Assembly: GCA_934699065.1 (NCBI GenBank) | Contig: CAKUWD010000009.1 | Location: 1-32,231, forward strand | Direction: 5' to 3' | Length of the DNA: 32,231 nt | Source of the DNA: an uncultured Treponema sp. | Lineage (GTDB): Bacteria > Spirochaetota > Spirochaetia > Treponematales > Treponemataceae | In this document: in pieces, positions 6,347 through 13,843 of the stretch | Numbering within the stretch: the first letter of the stretch is position 1 | Layout: each line of letters starts with the position of its first letter | Made by a program: the position numbers and the translations under genes | Notes under the pieces: model-generated | Told to the model about the DNA's origin: nothing | The model's database searches: none | The model's input: the letters and a program-made list of their open reading frames with translations, nothing else

Positions 6347-7657
6347 ATGAACTTAAAATATTATCAGAAAGAATCAGAATGTATGCCTTTGGAGCAGCTT
6401 CGTAAGCTCCAGGGCGAGAGACTGGCTAAGAATTTCCGCCATGTTTATGAAAATGTTGAATATTACAGAAAGCGCTGCCAGGAAGCAGGCGTTACTCCGG
6501 ACGATATTAAAGGCCTGGACGACCTTGATAAAATCCCGTTCACCTGCAAGGACGACCTTCGTGCAACTTACCCATACGGACTTTTTGCTGTTCCAATGAG
6601 CAAGGTTGTGCGCATTCACGCTTCGAGCGGTACAACCGGTAAGCAGATTGTTGTAGGCTACACAAAAGAAGACCTGGACATCTGGGATGATTGTACTGCC
6701 CGCCAGCTGGTAGCAATCGGCTGTGATGAAAATGATATTGCCCAGAACGCTTACGGCTACGGACTTTTTACCGGCGGCTTTGGTGTTCACGGCGGTGCGA
6801 CAAAGCTTGGCATTCAGGTTATTCCAATTTCGAGCGGTAACACCCAGCGCCAGATTACCTTCATGCAGGATTTGAAATCAACAATCCTTTTCTGTACTCC
6901 TAGCTATGCAGCTTACCTTGGTGAAACTCTTAAAGAGATGGGACTCACTCCGGCTGATATTCACCTGAAGGCTGGTATCTTTGGTGCCGAGCCATGGACA
7001 GAAGAAATGCGCCGCGACATAGAAAAATCTCTTGGAATCAAAGCCTACGATATTTATGGTCTTACAGAAGTTATGGGACCTGGCGTTGCTTACGAATGTG
7101 CAGAGCAGGCCGGTATGCACGTAAACGAAGATCACTTTATCATTGAAACAATTGACCCGAAAACTGGAAAACGCCTTCCGGACGGCGAGAAGGGCGAGCT
7201 GGTATTTACTGCAATCACAAAGCAGGCCTTCCCATTAATGCGCTTCCGCACAAAGGATATCGGCGTTCTCAACCGCGCTCCTTGTGCCTGCGGTCGTACC
7301 TTTGTCCGCATGAGTAAGCCTATGGGCCGTACAGATGATATGCTTATCATCCGCGGAGTTAACGTATTCCCAAGCCAGATTGAGGGTGTTCTTATGCAGA
7401 ATGGTTACCCTGCAAACTACGAGATTCACGTTGGCCGCGTAAACAACACAGATACCTTCGAAATCAAGGTAGAAATGACAGCTGAAAAGTTCAGCGATGT
7501 GGTTTCTGAAGTAAACAAGGCAGAAAAGCAGCTTGAAGCCGCACTCTTGAGTGTTCTTCAGATTAAAGCTAAGGTTACTCTGGTGGCACCGAAGAGCATT
7601 GCGAGAAGTGAAGGTAAGGCTAAACGAGTAATAGATACAAGAAAGTTACATGACTAG
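6347..7657 (+). CDS. paaK: Phenylacetate-CoA ligase-like enzyme (aryl-acetate:CoA ligase)
   Basis: This ANL-superfamily enzyme joins arylacetate, ATP and CoA to aryl-acetyl-CoA, or runs in reverse to make ATP from the thioester. The 436 residues show the AMP-binding loop HASSGTTGKQIVVGYT (near 86), GIFGAEPWTEEMR (near 209), YGLTEVMGPGVAYEC (near 236), and the C-terminal GRTDDMLIIRGVNVFPSQIE (near 330) before a mobile C-terminal domain. An in-frame ATG at 6293 would add MAQRQAVLADFAKNHEEH, but those codons are the SR1 repeat. The ATG at 6347 has GAGG about 9 nt before it and gives the family-typical MNLKYYQKESECM start. It is followed by the ACT-domain gene. Together with iorAB and the aminotransferase it completes a pathway from aromatic amino acids to arylacetates. 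Confidence is high for the family, moderate for the direction in vivo. Confidence 0.93.
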   Translation: MNLKYYQKESECMPLEQLRKLQGERLAKNFRHVYENVEYYRKRCQEAGVTPDDIKGLDDLDKIPFTCKDDLRATYPYGLFAVPMSKVVRIHASSGTTGKQIVVGYTKEDLDIWDDCTARQLVAIGCDENDIAQNAYGYGLFTGGFGVHGGATKLGIQVIPISSGNTQRQITFMQDLKSTILFCTPSYAAYLGETLKEMGLTPADIHLKAGIFGAEPWTEEMRRDIEKSLGIKAYDIYGLTEVMGPGVAYECAEQAGMHVNEDHFIIETIDPKTGKRLPDGEKGELVFTAITKQAFPLMRFRTKDIGVLNRAPCACGRTFVRMSKPMGRTDDMLIIRGVNVFPSQIEGVLMQNGYPANYEIHVGRVNNTDTFEIKVEMTAEKFSDVVSEVNKAEKQLEAALLSVLQIKAKVTLVAPKSIARSEGKAKRVIDTRKLHD

Positions 7658-7670
7658 CGGTTATGTAAAA

Positions 7671-7702
7671 GCTAATAGCTAATAGCTTTTAGCTAATAGC
7701 TT
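7671..7702 (+). repeat. Heptameric tandem repeat GCTAATA (about 4.5 units)
   Basis: The units are GCTAATA, GCTAATA, GCTTTTA, GCTAATA and a partial GCTTA, each 7 nt. They fill most of the 61-nt gap between the ligase and the ACT gene and end just before the AGGAGG of the latter. Related 7-nt tandems occur at 16852-17010 and 17826-17921. Confidence 0.8.
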
Positions 7703-7718
7703 AAGTAGGAGGAAAAAA

Positions 7719-8150
7719 ATGACTATAGAACAGATTTCAATTTTTATCGAAAACAGAAAGAATGCTTTGGCAGAATTTACAAACGTTCTGGCAACACATA
7801 ACATCAATATGCGGGCAATGAGCCTTGCAGATACAAGCGACTTTGGAATTGCGAGGATTATCGTGGACGACGCCGCTGCGGTACAGGGAGCTCTGGAACG
7901 CTCTCACTACATTGTAAAGGTAACACCGGTAATCGCAGTTGAGATTCCGGATGAAGCCGGCAGTCTTAACCGCATTCTTAAGATTCTTGCAGATAACGGC
8001 CGCAATGTAGAGTACATGTACGGCTTTACCGGCCGCAAGTCGGGGTCGGCTTATATGATTATCAGATGTACAGATGTGCCTGAGACTGAGAGTGTGCTGG
8101 AGAAAGCTGGAATCAGAATGGTTGGTCAGGACGAACTTATAAACTTATAA
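7719..8150 (+). CDS. Double ACT-domain protein of the aromatic oxoacid cluster
   Basis: The 143-aa protein is two ACT domains back to back: EQISIFIENRKNALAEFTNVLATHNINMRAMSLADTSDFG split as residues 3-42, then IAVEIPDEAGSLNRILKILADNGRNVEYMYGFTG at about 73-106. ACT domains bind amino acids and regulate enzymes. Stand-alone double-ACT proteins of this kind commonly sit beside iorAB and phenylacetate-CoA ligase genes, so it probably senses an aromatic amino acid and tunes the ligase or IorAB; that is inference. AGGAGG precedes the ATG by about 8 nt. It is co-directional with the ligase, 61 nt downstream, and ends at an intrinsic terminator. Confidence 0.9.
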   Translation: MTIEQISIFIENRKNALAEFTNVLATHNINMRAMSLADTSDFGIARIIVDDAAAVQGALERSHYIVKVTPVIAVEIPDEAGSLNRILKILADNGRNVEYMYGFTGRKSGSAYMIIRCTDVPETESVLEKAGIRMVGQDELINL

Positions 8151-8153
8151 CAG

Positions 8154-8185
8154 ATGCTGAAACAAGTTCAGCATGACGATTTTTT
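8154..8185 (+). terminator. Intrinsic terminator built from an ATGCTGAA hairpin (family SH1)
   Basis: ATGCTGAA-ACAAG-TTCAGCAT (8154-8174) has a perfect 8-bp stem, followed by GACGA and six T (8180-8185). It ends the ligase-ACT transcript. The T-run overlaps the stop codon of the convergent DUF362 gene. The same hairpin type recurs at 19401-19420 and 21923-21943. Confidence 0.75.
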
Positions 8186-9296
8186 AGAAGCGGCGCAGTT
8201 TAATTGCGTCGGCGGGGCAGATTTCGTGGCAGCAGAAGCAGTGCAGGCATTTTGATTTGTCTGCAAGGCGGGCCGTGGAGTCTGCTCCTTCCATTTTTAT
8301 GATGTGAGCCGGGCAGATCTGTTCGCAGCGGCGGCACTTTCGGCACTTCCTGGCATTAAAGTGCGGCGTCTTAGTAAGAATCTTCGTGGCCAGAAAGTTT
8401 ATAAAGCCCGGCATCTGTTTTTGCAAAGCCTTTGATTCCTTTACAATTCTAAAGCTGCTGCATCGGCAGTCCTCTTCCGCCGCGCCGCTCGTTGTAATTT
8501 CCGCCGGACTTTTCAACCAGATGCCGCGCCCAAGCGCATCTTCGAGATTCAAAATATCATGCGGGTTATAACCCACCAGCGAAGCGCACTTCCAGTCCAG
8601 CGCCAGAATATTATCAGAGGCGGCAAGAAAACCGAGTTTTATAGGGTCTCCGCTTCCAGGACCGCCGGGACCGTCCATTCCTACAATTGCATCCATAATT
8701 GCGTAGCCGGGCTTTGCAGCTAAAACAAGATCTGTAAGAAAAGCAGCAAAATCTTCTTTCTTAGAAAAGCGGTAATGGCAGCCGGCTTTTTCAAGACCAA
8801 TCATCAGACCAAAAAGATTTTTCATGGCGCCGGTATAAGTCATAAGCTGATGGCTCTTTAGCTTTGAAAGGGAAACTACAATATCAGCTTCAAGAAACTG
8901 TTTTGCAAAATCGAGATTTTTTACAACCTTACCGTCCGGGCAGGGAATACTGACAGCTTCTTTAAAATCTGCCCATTCTCCGCCGTTTTTAATAACCTGT
9001 TCATACATGCCTGTTGCTTTTGCGGCAGTAGCTGAGCCTGCAATTGCGGGCGATTCACCGGCAATAACACGAGCTGCTCCGAGTTCTACAAAGGCACGCA
9101 CAGCTGCTCCTACAACAACCGGATGTGTACAAACTGCAAGTTCAGGTGCTTTAGGGTAAAGAATGTTAGGCTTAAGAAGAACTGTTTTTCCACGAACATC
9201 TGGAGGTGGAACCAGTTCAAGCATTTTCTTTATGCGGGTGAGAACTTTGTCAAAGTCATATTCATCGCACTTTTGCAGTGCAACGGTTGAGGTCAT
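8184..9296 (-). CDS. DUF362 protein with C-terminal 2x[4Fe-4S] ferredoxin domain
   Basis: The 370-aa protein has an N-terminal DUF362 domain. Visible pieces are VALQKCDEYDFDKVLTRIKK, KTVLLKPNILYPKAPE near residue 37, HPVVVGAAVRAFVELGA near 58 and SLSKLKSHQLMTYTGAMKNLFG near 143. Two 4Fe-4S motifs follow at the end: CRKCRRCEQICP near 317 and CLHCFCCHEICP near 348. No signal peptide is present, so it is cytoplasmic. Proteins of this class are thought to be electron carriers or iron-sulfur oxidoreductases, but no reaction is established. It lies between the iorAB-ligase genes and the Lrp-aminotransferase pair and might accept electrons from IorAB, which is inference from position. The gene lacks a Shine-Dalgarno and its -10 box ends 6 nt before the ATG, suggesting a leaderless mRNA. 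Confidence 0.9.
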   Translation of the reverse strand: MTSTVALQKCDEYDFDKVLTRIKKMLELVPPPDVRGKTVLLKPNILYPKAPELAVCTHPVVVGAAVRAFVELGAARVIAGESPAIAGSATAAKATGMYEQVIKNGGEWADFKEAVSIPCPDGKVVKNLDFAKQFLEADIVVSLSKLKSHQLMTYTGAMKNLFGLMIGLEKAGCHYRFSKKEDFAAFLTDLVLAAKPGYAIMDAIVGMDGPGGPGSGDPIKLGFLAASDNILALDWKCASLVGYNPHDILNLEDALGRGIWLKSPAEITTSGAAEEDCRCSSFRIVKESKALQKQMPGFINFLATKILTKTPHFNARKCRKCRRCEQICPAHIIKMEGADSTARLADKSKCLHCFCCHEICPADAIKLRRF

Positions 9297-9302
9297 ACAA
9301 TT

Positions 9303-9331
9303 ATTATATTATGGGTAAACTATTAATGCAA
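9303..9331 (-). promoter_or_regulatory. Promoter of the DUF362 gene, predicted leaderless
   Basis: On the minus strand TTGCAT (9331-9326), a 17-nt spacer and a consensus TATAAT (9308-9303) are followed by 6 nt and the ATG at 9296. Normal -10 to start spacing puts transcription at or within one base of the A of ATG. Confidence 0.6.
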
Positions 9332-9423
9332 TTAATTGTCACAAATTAACCGGGAGAATAGCTTACTTAAATCTTTTATAATGCGGAAGCCCTGTAGCCG
9401 TGCATCATGTGCGTCACTTATAA

Positions 9424-9452
9424 TTGTATAAACCTCCCATTAATAGTATAAT
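9424..9452 (+). promoter_or_regulatory. Promoter of the Lrp/AsnC gene
   Basis: TTGTAT (9424-9429), a 17-nt spacer and TATAAT (9447-9452) predict a start near 9459 and a leader of about 29 nt ending in a GGGGG Shine-Dalgarno (9476-9480). Confidence 0.6.
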
Positions 9453-9487
9453 ATCTCATTCATTTTTATATATTCGGGGGTTCCTTT

Positions 9488-9973
9488 ATGGAAGAGATAC
9501 TTGATTTACTGCGTCAGAATGCACGTCTTTCAATCGAAGACATTGCTGCTATGACAAAGAAAACTACGGACGAGGTTAAGCAGATTATTAAAAAGCTTGA
9601 AGACGACGGAGTTATTCTCAAGTATGCCGCCATTGTAAACCCGGAAAAAGATAAAGTCGCGAAGGACAAGGTTGTCGCGGAAATTCAGATTCAGGTTCAG
9701 CCGCAGCGTGAGCACGGCTTTGATGCCATTGCGGATAGAATTTACCGCTTTCCACAGGTTAAGTCGCTCTATCTTATGAGCGGCGGTTATGACCTTAAGG
9801 TTTTGATTGAAGGTGACAATCTTAAAGATGTTGCCCTTTTTGTAAGCGAAAAGCTTTCTACTCTCGAAGGTGTTCGCTCAACTAAGACTAACTTTGTTTT
9901 GAAAACTTATAAAGAAAACGACATTGTTTATGTTGAGGATGAGAGAGACCGCCGAGAAGGTGTGCAGGCATAA
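9488..9973 (+). CDS. Lrp/AsnC family transcriptional regulator
   Basis: The 161-aa protein has an N-terminal winged helix (DLLRQNARLSIEDIAAMTKKTTDEVKQIIKKLEDDGVI is residues 5-41) and a C-terminal RAM effector domain with EIQIQVQPQREHGFDAIADRIYRFPQVKSLYLMSGGYDL across about 65-104. Lrp/AsnC proteins bind amino acids and control amino-acid metabolism as dimers or octamers. A GGGGG ribosome site sits 7 nt before the ATG. The next gene, 120 nt downstream, is an aminotransferase, a common pairing; I infer that this regulator controls that gene and perhaps the iorAB-ligase cluster. Two palindromic repeats separate the pair. Confidence 0.92.
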   Translation: MEEILDLLRQNARLSIEDIAAMTKKTTDEVKQIIKKLEDDGVILKYAAIVNPEKDKVAKDKVVAEIQIQVQPQREHGFDAIADRIYRFPQVKSLYLMSGGYDLKVLIEGDNLKDVALFVSEKLSTLEGVRSTKTNFVLKTYKENDIVYVEDERDRREGVQA

Positions 9974-9983
9974 GACTGAACCC

Positions 9984-10024
9984 GGTGGTTGAGTGCCTGC
10001 GAAGGCAGGCGTATCGAAACCACC
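9984..10024 (-). repeat. Palindromic repeat RP1, 41-bp form, inverted copy
   Basis: The ends are GGTGGTTGAG and TATCGAAACCACC on the + strand, so it reads as RP1 on the minus strand. The inner stem is GCCTGC-GAAG-GCAGGC. It starts 10 nt after the Lrp/AsnC stop codon. Confidence 0.88.
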
Positions 10025-10038
10025 AGAAAACTCGACAA

Positions 10039-10075
10039 GGTGGTTTCGATACGGCCTTAGGCCTACTCAACCACC
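10039..10075 (+). repeat. Palindromic repeat RP1, 37-bp form, forward copy
   Basis: It begins GGTGGTTTCGATAC and ends CTACTCAACCACC, with the inner stem GGCC-TTA-GGCC. It faces the inverted copy 14 nt upstream, so the two together can form one long stem as well as two separate hairpins. It ends 18 nt before the aminotransferase ATG. Confidence 0.9.
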
Positions 10076-10093
10076 GGTTATTAAGGAACATAA

Positions 10094-11266
10094 ATGAATA
10101 CACGAGAAGATAAATTCAGCTCAAAGATGATGGAGATTCCACCTTCTGGAATCCGTAAGTTTTTTGAGCTTTGCATTGGACATGATGATATTATTTCGCT
10201 GGGTGTCGGTGAGCCTGACTTTCCGACTCCATGGATTATGAGGGAAGAGGCTTTTTACCATCTGGAAAAGGGCCACACTTCTTATACTTCTAACTGGGGC
10301 TTGATTGAGCTGCGTGAGGAAATTGCAAAATACCTGGAACGCTACAAGCTTTACTACGATCCTAAAACTGAGATTCTGCCGACTATTGGTGCGAGTGAGG
10401 GCTTAGACCTTGTGCTCCGTTCTATTTTGAACCCGGGCGACGAGATTATTGTCTGCGAGCCTTGTTATGTTTCTTACCAGCCGCTTGCGGCTCTCTGCGA
10501 CGCTAAGGTTATTCATCTGGATACCAGCGTAAACGGTTTTTACCCTACAGCAGAACAGATTGAAGCTGCCTGCACAGACAAGACTAAGGCTGTGATGTTC
10601 TGTTCACCAAGTAATCCGACCGGCCGCATTATTCCAGCTGACGAGCTTGCTAAGATTGCTGAGGTTGTAAAAAAGCATCAGATTTGGTGTTTGAGCGACG
10701 AGATTTACTGCGAACTTTTGTACGATGGACGCAAACATGTATCGGTTGGCGAGTTCCCTGGCATGAAAGATTACGCAATTATTTTCAACGGCTTTTCTAA
10801 GTCTTTTGCTATGACTGGCTGGCGTATTGGTTATATTGCAGCTCCTCATGACTTACTTGTACAGTGCTGTAAGCTCCACGCTTATTCTTCTATTTGTCCG
10901 CCGATTTTCAGTCAGTATGCGGCTGCAGAAGGTCTGCGCCACGGCTGGGATGAAGTTGAAAAAATGCGCGTAAGCTACCAGCAGCGCCGCAACATTATGC
11001 ATAAGGCTTTTATTGATATGGGACTTCCTTGCGTTGAACCAGAAGGAGCTTTTTATATGTTCCCGGATATCCGCCCGACCGGAATGACCAGTGAAGAATT
11101 TGCGACAGAGGCTATTTCAAAGTATAATGTTGCAGTAGTTCCAGGTACCTGTTTTGGCGATGGTGGTGAAGGATTTATCCGATGTTGCTATGCTACGGAT
11201 ATTAATAAAATCAAGGTTGCAATGGAAAGACTTGCCTGCCTTGTAAAAGAAAAAACAGGACGATAG
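10094..11266 (+). CDS. Class I/II PLP aminotransferase, probable aromatic amino acid aminotransferase
   Basis: The 390-aa cytoplasmic enzyme belongs to the fold-type I aspartate aminotransferase superfamily. It shows SLGVGEPDFPTPW near residue 35, GASEGLDLVLRSILNPGDE near 97, SPSNPTGR near 170 (Asn and Pro contacting PLP), SDEIYCELLYDG near 199, the PLP-binding Lys236 in FNGFSKSFAMTGWRIGY, and the substrate carboxylate-binding Arg in GFIRCCYA near 365. It moves the amino group of an amino acid to 2-oxoglutarate. The regulator just upstream and the iorAB-ligase cluster nearby suggest that aromatic amino acids are the substrate, giving the arylpyruvates used by IorAB; sequence alone does not prove this. 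AAGGA precedes the ATG by about 7 nt. Confidence 0.92.
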   Translation: MNTREDKFSSKMMEIPPSGIRKFFELCIGHDDIISLGVGEPDFPTPWIMREEAFYHLEKGHTSYTSNWGLIELREEIAKYLERYKLYYDPKTEILPTIGASEGLDLVLRSILNPGDEIIVCEPCYVSYQPLAALCDAKVIHLDTSVNGFYPTAEQIEAACTDKTKAVMFCSPSNPTGRIIPADELAKIAEVVKKHQIWCLSDEIYCELLYDGRKHVSVGEFPGMKDYAIIFNGFSKSFAMTGWRIGYIAAPHDLLVQCCKLHAYSSICPPIFSQYAAAEGLRHGWDEVEKMRVSYQQRRNIMHKAFIDMGLPCVEPEGAFYMFPDIRPTGMTSEEFATEAISKYNVAVVPGTCFGDGGEGFIRCCYATDINKIKVAMERLACLVKEKTGR

Positions 11267-11291
11267 AAAACTTATAAGGGAGTTTTTACTG

Positions 11292-12650
11292 ATGATATTT
11301 TCTATTCTGATTGCTATTATTATTGCTCTTCTTCTTGTTGTGATTATTATTGCACTTAAGAATTTAAAGAAAAAGGAAGACGGACAGGAAGTTTCTCAGA
11401 AAATCCAGAAGAAAGGAAAATCTGCTATTCTCAAAGAAGCGGAAAAAAAGCTTGCTCATGACCCGCATAATGTTTCTGCGCTTCAGCTCATTGGTGATAT
11501 CTATTTAAGTGAAAAAGACTGGGAAAAGGTATGGAATGTTTATAAAACTCTTTATGACATTTCATCTGCTCATCCTGATGTAGATGTTGCTAAATGTACT
11601 TTGCGAATGGGTATGGCTGCTTATAATCTGGATAAGAATGAAGATGCCATCAGTTCCCTTATGCTTTCTCTAAAAAAAGCGCCTGATGATTTTGATTGTA
11701 ACATGTATCTTGGCCGTGCTTTATTGAAGGCTGGAACTTATGATAAGGCAGTTTATTGTTTCAAGAAAGCAAAGGTTATGCAGCCGGAGAACAATGAAGT
11801 GAACGAGCTTCTTGGTAAGGCTCTTTTTAAGTCTCAGAAATTCCGCGATAGTCTTCCATTCCTTAAGCGTGTTCTGGATGAAAATCCATCAAATAAAGAA
11901 GTCCTTTTTGATATGGCTATTGCTATGACCGAATGTGGAATGGGGGATAAGGCTCTTAAGGTTTTTATGCATCTGCGTCCGGATCCTGAGTTTGGTGCAC
12001 AGTCATGTCTCGAAGCAGGAAAAATGCATGAGCGTGTTAAAGATTACACAAACGCTGTAAAGGATTATGAAATTGCACTTCGTCTGCCGACTATTCAGGA
12101 GCAGATTATGCTGCAGATTAAATATCGTCTTGCAAACACTTGTATTGCAATGAATGATATTTCGAAAGGTCTTACATATCTGCGTCAGATTCAGGCAGCT
12201 AAGGCACAGTATAAGGATGTTGATACTCTTATTGCCCGCTATTCAGAATTGAATCAGAACAAGAATCTTCAGACATATCTTCTTTCTGGTACAAGTGATT
12301 TTGTTGCTCTTTGCCGAAAGTTCATTTCAGCTTACTACAAAGATTCTTTCGTAAAAGTTGAAGATGTTCAGGTTGCTTCTGAGAGTGTAGAAATTATCTG
12401 TGAAATTGAAAATCCTAAATGGGAAGCAAAACAGATTTTCCGTTTCTACAGGACTCAGAATGTTATTGGAGATATCAATATCCGCGAGTTCCATGGAAAG
12501 CTGCGTGATGCAAAGTGTGATACCGGTGTTTGTATAACAATGGGAAACTTCTCTGAAAGTGCCCACAAGTTTATCGACGGCCGCCCAATCGATTTGATTG
12601 AGAAGGAAGAACTAGTAAAGATATTGAAACGAATCAATATGTTTAATTAG
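11292..12650 (+). CDS. Membrane-anchored TPR protein with C-terminal degenerate Mrr-like domain
   Basis: The 452-aa protein starts with one membrane helix (residues 2-22, Ile/Leu-rich) and a Lys-rich stop-transfer segment. Repeated TPR helices then span about 45-330; good units include DPHNVSALQLIGDIYLSEKD, FDCNMYLGRALLKAGTYDKA and NNEVNELLGKALFKSQKFRD. The C-terminal 100 residues resemble the restriction-endonuclease-like Mrr_cat fold: CEIENPKWEAKQIFRFYR, then CDTGVCITMGNFSESAHKF, then IDLIEKEELVKIL. In active members a (Q/E)xK triad sits on the strand occupied here by FRFYR, so the catalytic Lys seems lost and the domain is likely structural. AAGGGAG lies upstream of the ATG. The stop codon falls in the first bases of the SR1 repeat. 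I infer an envelope scaffold role; no precise function. Confidence 0.85.
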   Translation: MIFSILIAIIIALLLVVIIIALKNLKKKEDGQEVSQKIQKKGKSAILKEAEKKLAHDPHNVSALQLIGDIYLSEKDWEKVWNVYKTLYDISSAHPDVDVAKCTLRMGMAAYNLDKNEDAISSLMLSLKKAPDDFDCNMYLGRALLKAGTYDKAVYCFKKAKVMQPENNEVNELLGKALFKSQKFRDSLPFLKRVLDENPSNKEVLFDMAIAMTECGMGDKALKVFMHLRPDPEFGAQSCLEAGKMHERVKDYTNAVKDYEIALRLPTIQEQIMLQIKYRLANTCIAMNDISKGLTYLRQIQAAKAQYKDVDTLIARYSELNQNKNLQTYLLSGTSDFVALCRKFISAYYKDSFVKVEDVQVASESVEIICEIENPKWEAKQIFRFYRTQNVIGDINIREFHGKLRDAKCDTGVCITMGNFSESAHKFIDGRPIDLIEKEELVKILKRINMFN

Positions 12651-12750
12651 CCTACAATCGAAGAACCGTTAAAAAACGAGCCGAAAGGGTCGTTTTAGGT
12701 TCATCGAAAGAACGGCTCAGAGCCAAGCTGTGCTTGGCGACTAAAATCGA
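12645..12750 (+). repeat. Structured double-hairpin repeat upstream of rsmE (family SR1, copy B)
   Basis: The outer stem is GAACC / GGTTC (12663-12667 with 12698-12702). Inside is AAAACGA / TCGTTTT (12673-12679 with 12690-12696) with a CC-GAAA-GG tip. The second hairpin is GCCAAGC-TGT-GCTTGGC (12722-12738), again 19 nt after the first. Compared with copy A, the outer stem and the second hairpin have changed on both sides, keeping pairing. The TPR gene stop codon (12648-12650) is in its first bases, and the rsmE ATG follows its end by 5 nt. Confidence 0.85.
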
Positions 12751-12755
12751 AAATT

Positions 12756-13493
12756 ATGAATATTTGTTTATTTTCGAAAGATGAAATTATAAATCCTCTG
12801 CCACTGCGTGATGAACGTGCCCAGCACATAATAAAAGTTCTTCATAAAAAGTCTGGCGATATTTTTACTGCCGGAATTATTGGAGGACAGAGCGGAACGG
12901 CTGTGATTCGGGAAATATCTGATGAAGGAATAAGCTTTGAGTTTTCTGCCGGAGGTGACGGAAAGCCGCTTTCTTCTCTTGAAATGATAATAGGTTTTCC
13001 TCGTCCTATTCAGCTAAAAAGACTTTTGCGTGATATTGCTGCTTTAGGTGTTGCTCGTGTTCATTTGACCGGAACAGACCTTGGCGAAAAATCTTATATG
13101 CAGTCCAATCTTGTAGAGCATGGTGCTGCTTGTAAAATGCTTCTGGATGGAACTGTTCAGGCCGGCAGTACTCATGTGCCGGAGCTTTGTTTATATAAAA
13201 CTTTGGATGAATGCTTAAAGGCTCTGGGTGGGGAAGGACTTTTACTTGCTCTGGATAATGTGAATCCTGCGGCTCGGCTTGCTGATGCAGTAAAGCAGAA
13301 AAAAAATGTTGTGACAGAAGGTGCGCGGGTAGTGGCTGCGATTGGTAGTGAACGCGGCTGGACAGATCGTGAGCGTTCTTTGCTTGAATCAAAAGGTTTT
13401 ATACGCTGTGGAATGGGAGAGAGAATAATGAGAACAGAAACCGCAGCAACAGTAGCCGGCGCAATAATTTTGTCTGAATTAGAAATTATTTAG
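12756..13493 (+). CDS. rsmE: 16S rRNA (uracil-1498-N3)-methyltransferase RsmE
   Basis: This SPOUT-class enzyme methylates U1498 of 16S rRNA in the assembled 30S subunit. The 245 residues have an N-terminal PUA-like part (DERAQHIIKVLHKKSGDIFTAG split over residues 18-39) and a knotted C-terminal domain with PIQLKRLLRDIAALGV near 85, AIGSERGWTDRE near 196 (usually IGPEGG) and GMGERIMRTETAATVAGAII near 220. The knot motif differs slightly (GSERG for GPEGG). There is no Shine-Dalgarno; the gene starts just after the SR1 repeat and its end overlaps the convergent ArsR-type gene by 8 nt. Confidence 0.93.
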   Translation: MNICLFSKDEIINPLPLRDERAQHIIKVLHKKSGDIFTAGIIGGQSGTAVIREISDEGISFEFSAGGDGKPLSSLEMIIGFPRPIQLKRLLRDIAALGVARVHLTGTDLGEKSYMQSNLVEHGAACKMLLDGTVQAGSTHVPELCLYKTLDECLKALGGEGLLLALDNVNPAARLADAVKQKKNVVTEGARVVAAIGSERGWTDRERSLLESKGFIRCGMGERIMRTETAATVAGAIILSELEII

Positions 13494-13827
13494 CTTCGTT
13501 AATCTTTTTTAGAATATTTTCCATTGAATTAATCAAATTAGAAACAGTTTTAAAATTCTCACTTAAATTCAACTGATAAAAAATTTGCGTACCAACCTTG
13601 AGCGGCTTGATAAGACCAGAGTCTTTAAGGACCTTCAGATGATGTGAAATTGCCGGGCGAGACAGCTTTGATTTTGCTGAAAGATTAGAAACATTTATGC
13701 CTTCTTTGCCTGCTTCTGCAATATCCATAATGAGCTGCTGCCGGTATTCATCACTCATTGCAATGAAGAATGGAACGCAGGAATTGAAGGTTTTCAGAGT
13801 CTTTTTGATTTCGGCTTTGTCTATCAT
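13486..13827 (-). CDS. ArsR-type winged-helix repressor, divergent from the RND cluster
   Basis: The 113-aa protein has a winged helix-turn-helix with DEYRQQLIMDIAEAGKEG (residues about 26-43), the recognition region SKLSRPAISHHLKVLKDSGL (about 53-72) and the wing KPLKVGTQIFYQL. It has a single cysteine near the N-terminus and lacks the ELCVCDL-type metal site of classical ArsR, so it probably senses something other than a metal or acts through another ligand. AAGGAG precedes the ATG. It is transcribed away from the RND operon, and a perfect 13-bp palindrome lies between the two promoters, so autoregulation and repression of the transporter operon are likely. The last bases overlap the end of rsmE. 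Confidence 0.9.
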   Translation of the reverse strand: MIDKAEIKKTLKTFNSCVPFFIAMSDEYRQQLIMDIAEAGKEGINVSNLSAKSKLSRPAISHHLKVLKDSGLIKPLKVGTQIFYQLNLSENFKTVSNLINSMENILKKINEAK

Positions 13828-13843
13828 GGTGGTCTCCTTTTGA

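Noticed and set aside
7671..7702. Heptameric array as a CRISPR or iteron array
   Set aside because: There are no spacers and units are only 7 nt; no cas or replication gene is near.
6120..9372. Shared GGCTTACTTAA / AGCTTACTTAA strings at 6120 and 9360
   Set aside because: Only about ten bases match and the flanks differ, so this is expected by chance in AT-rich gaps.
13486..13827. Arsenic or metal resistance operon
   Set aside because: The repressor lacks the cysteine metal site and no arsenate reductase, ArsB or metal ATPase is nearby; the divergent operon is an RND-type lipid or drug transporter cluster.
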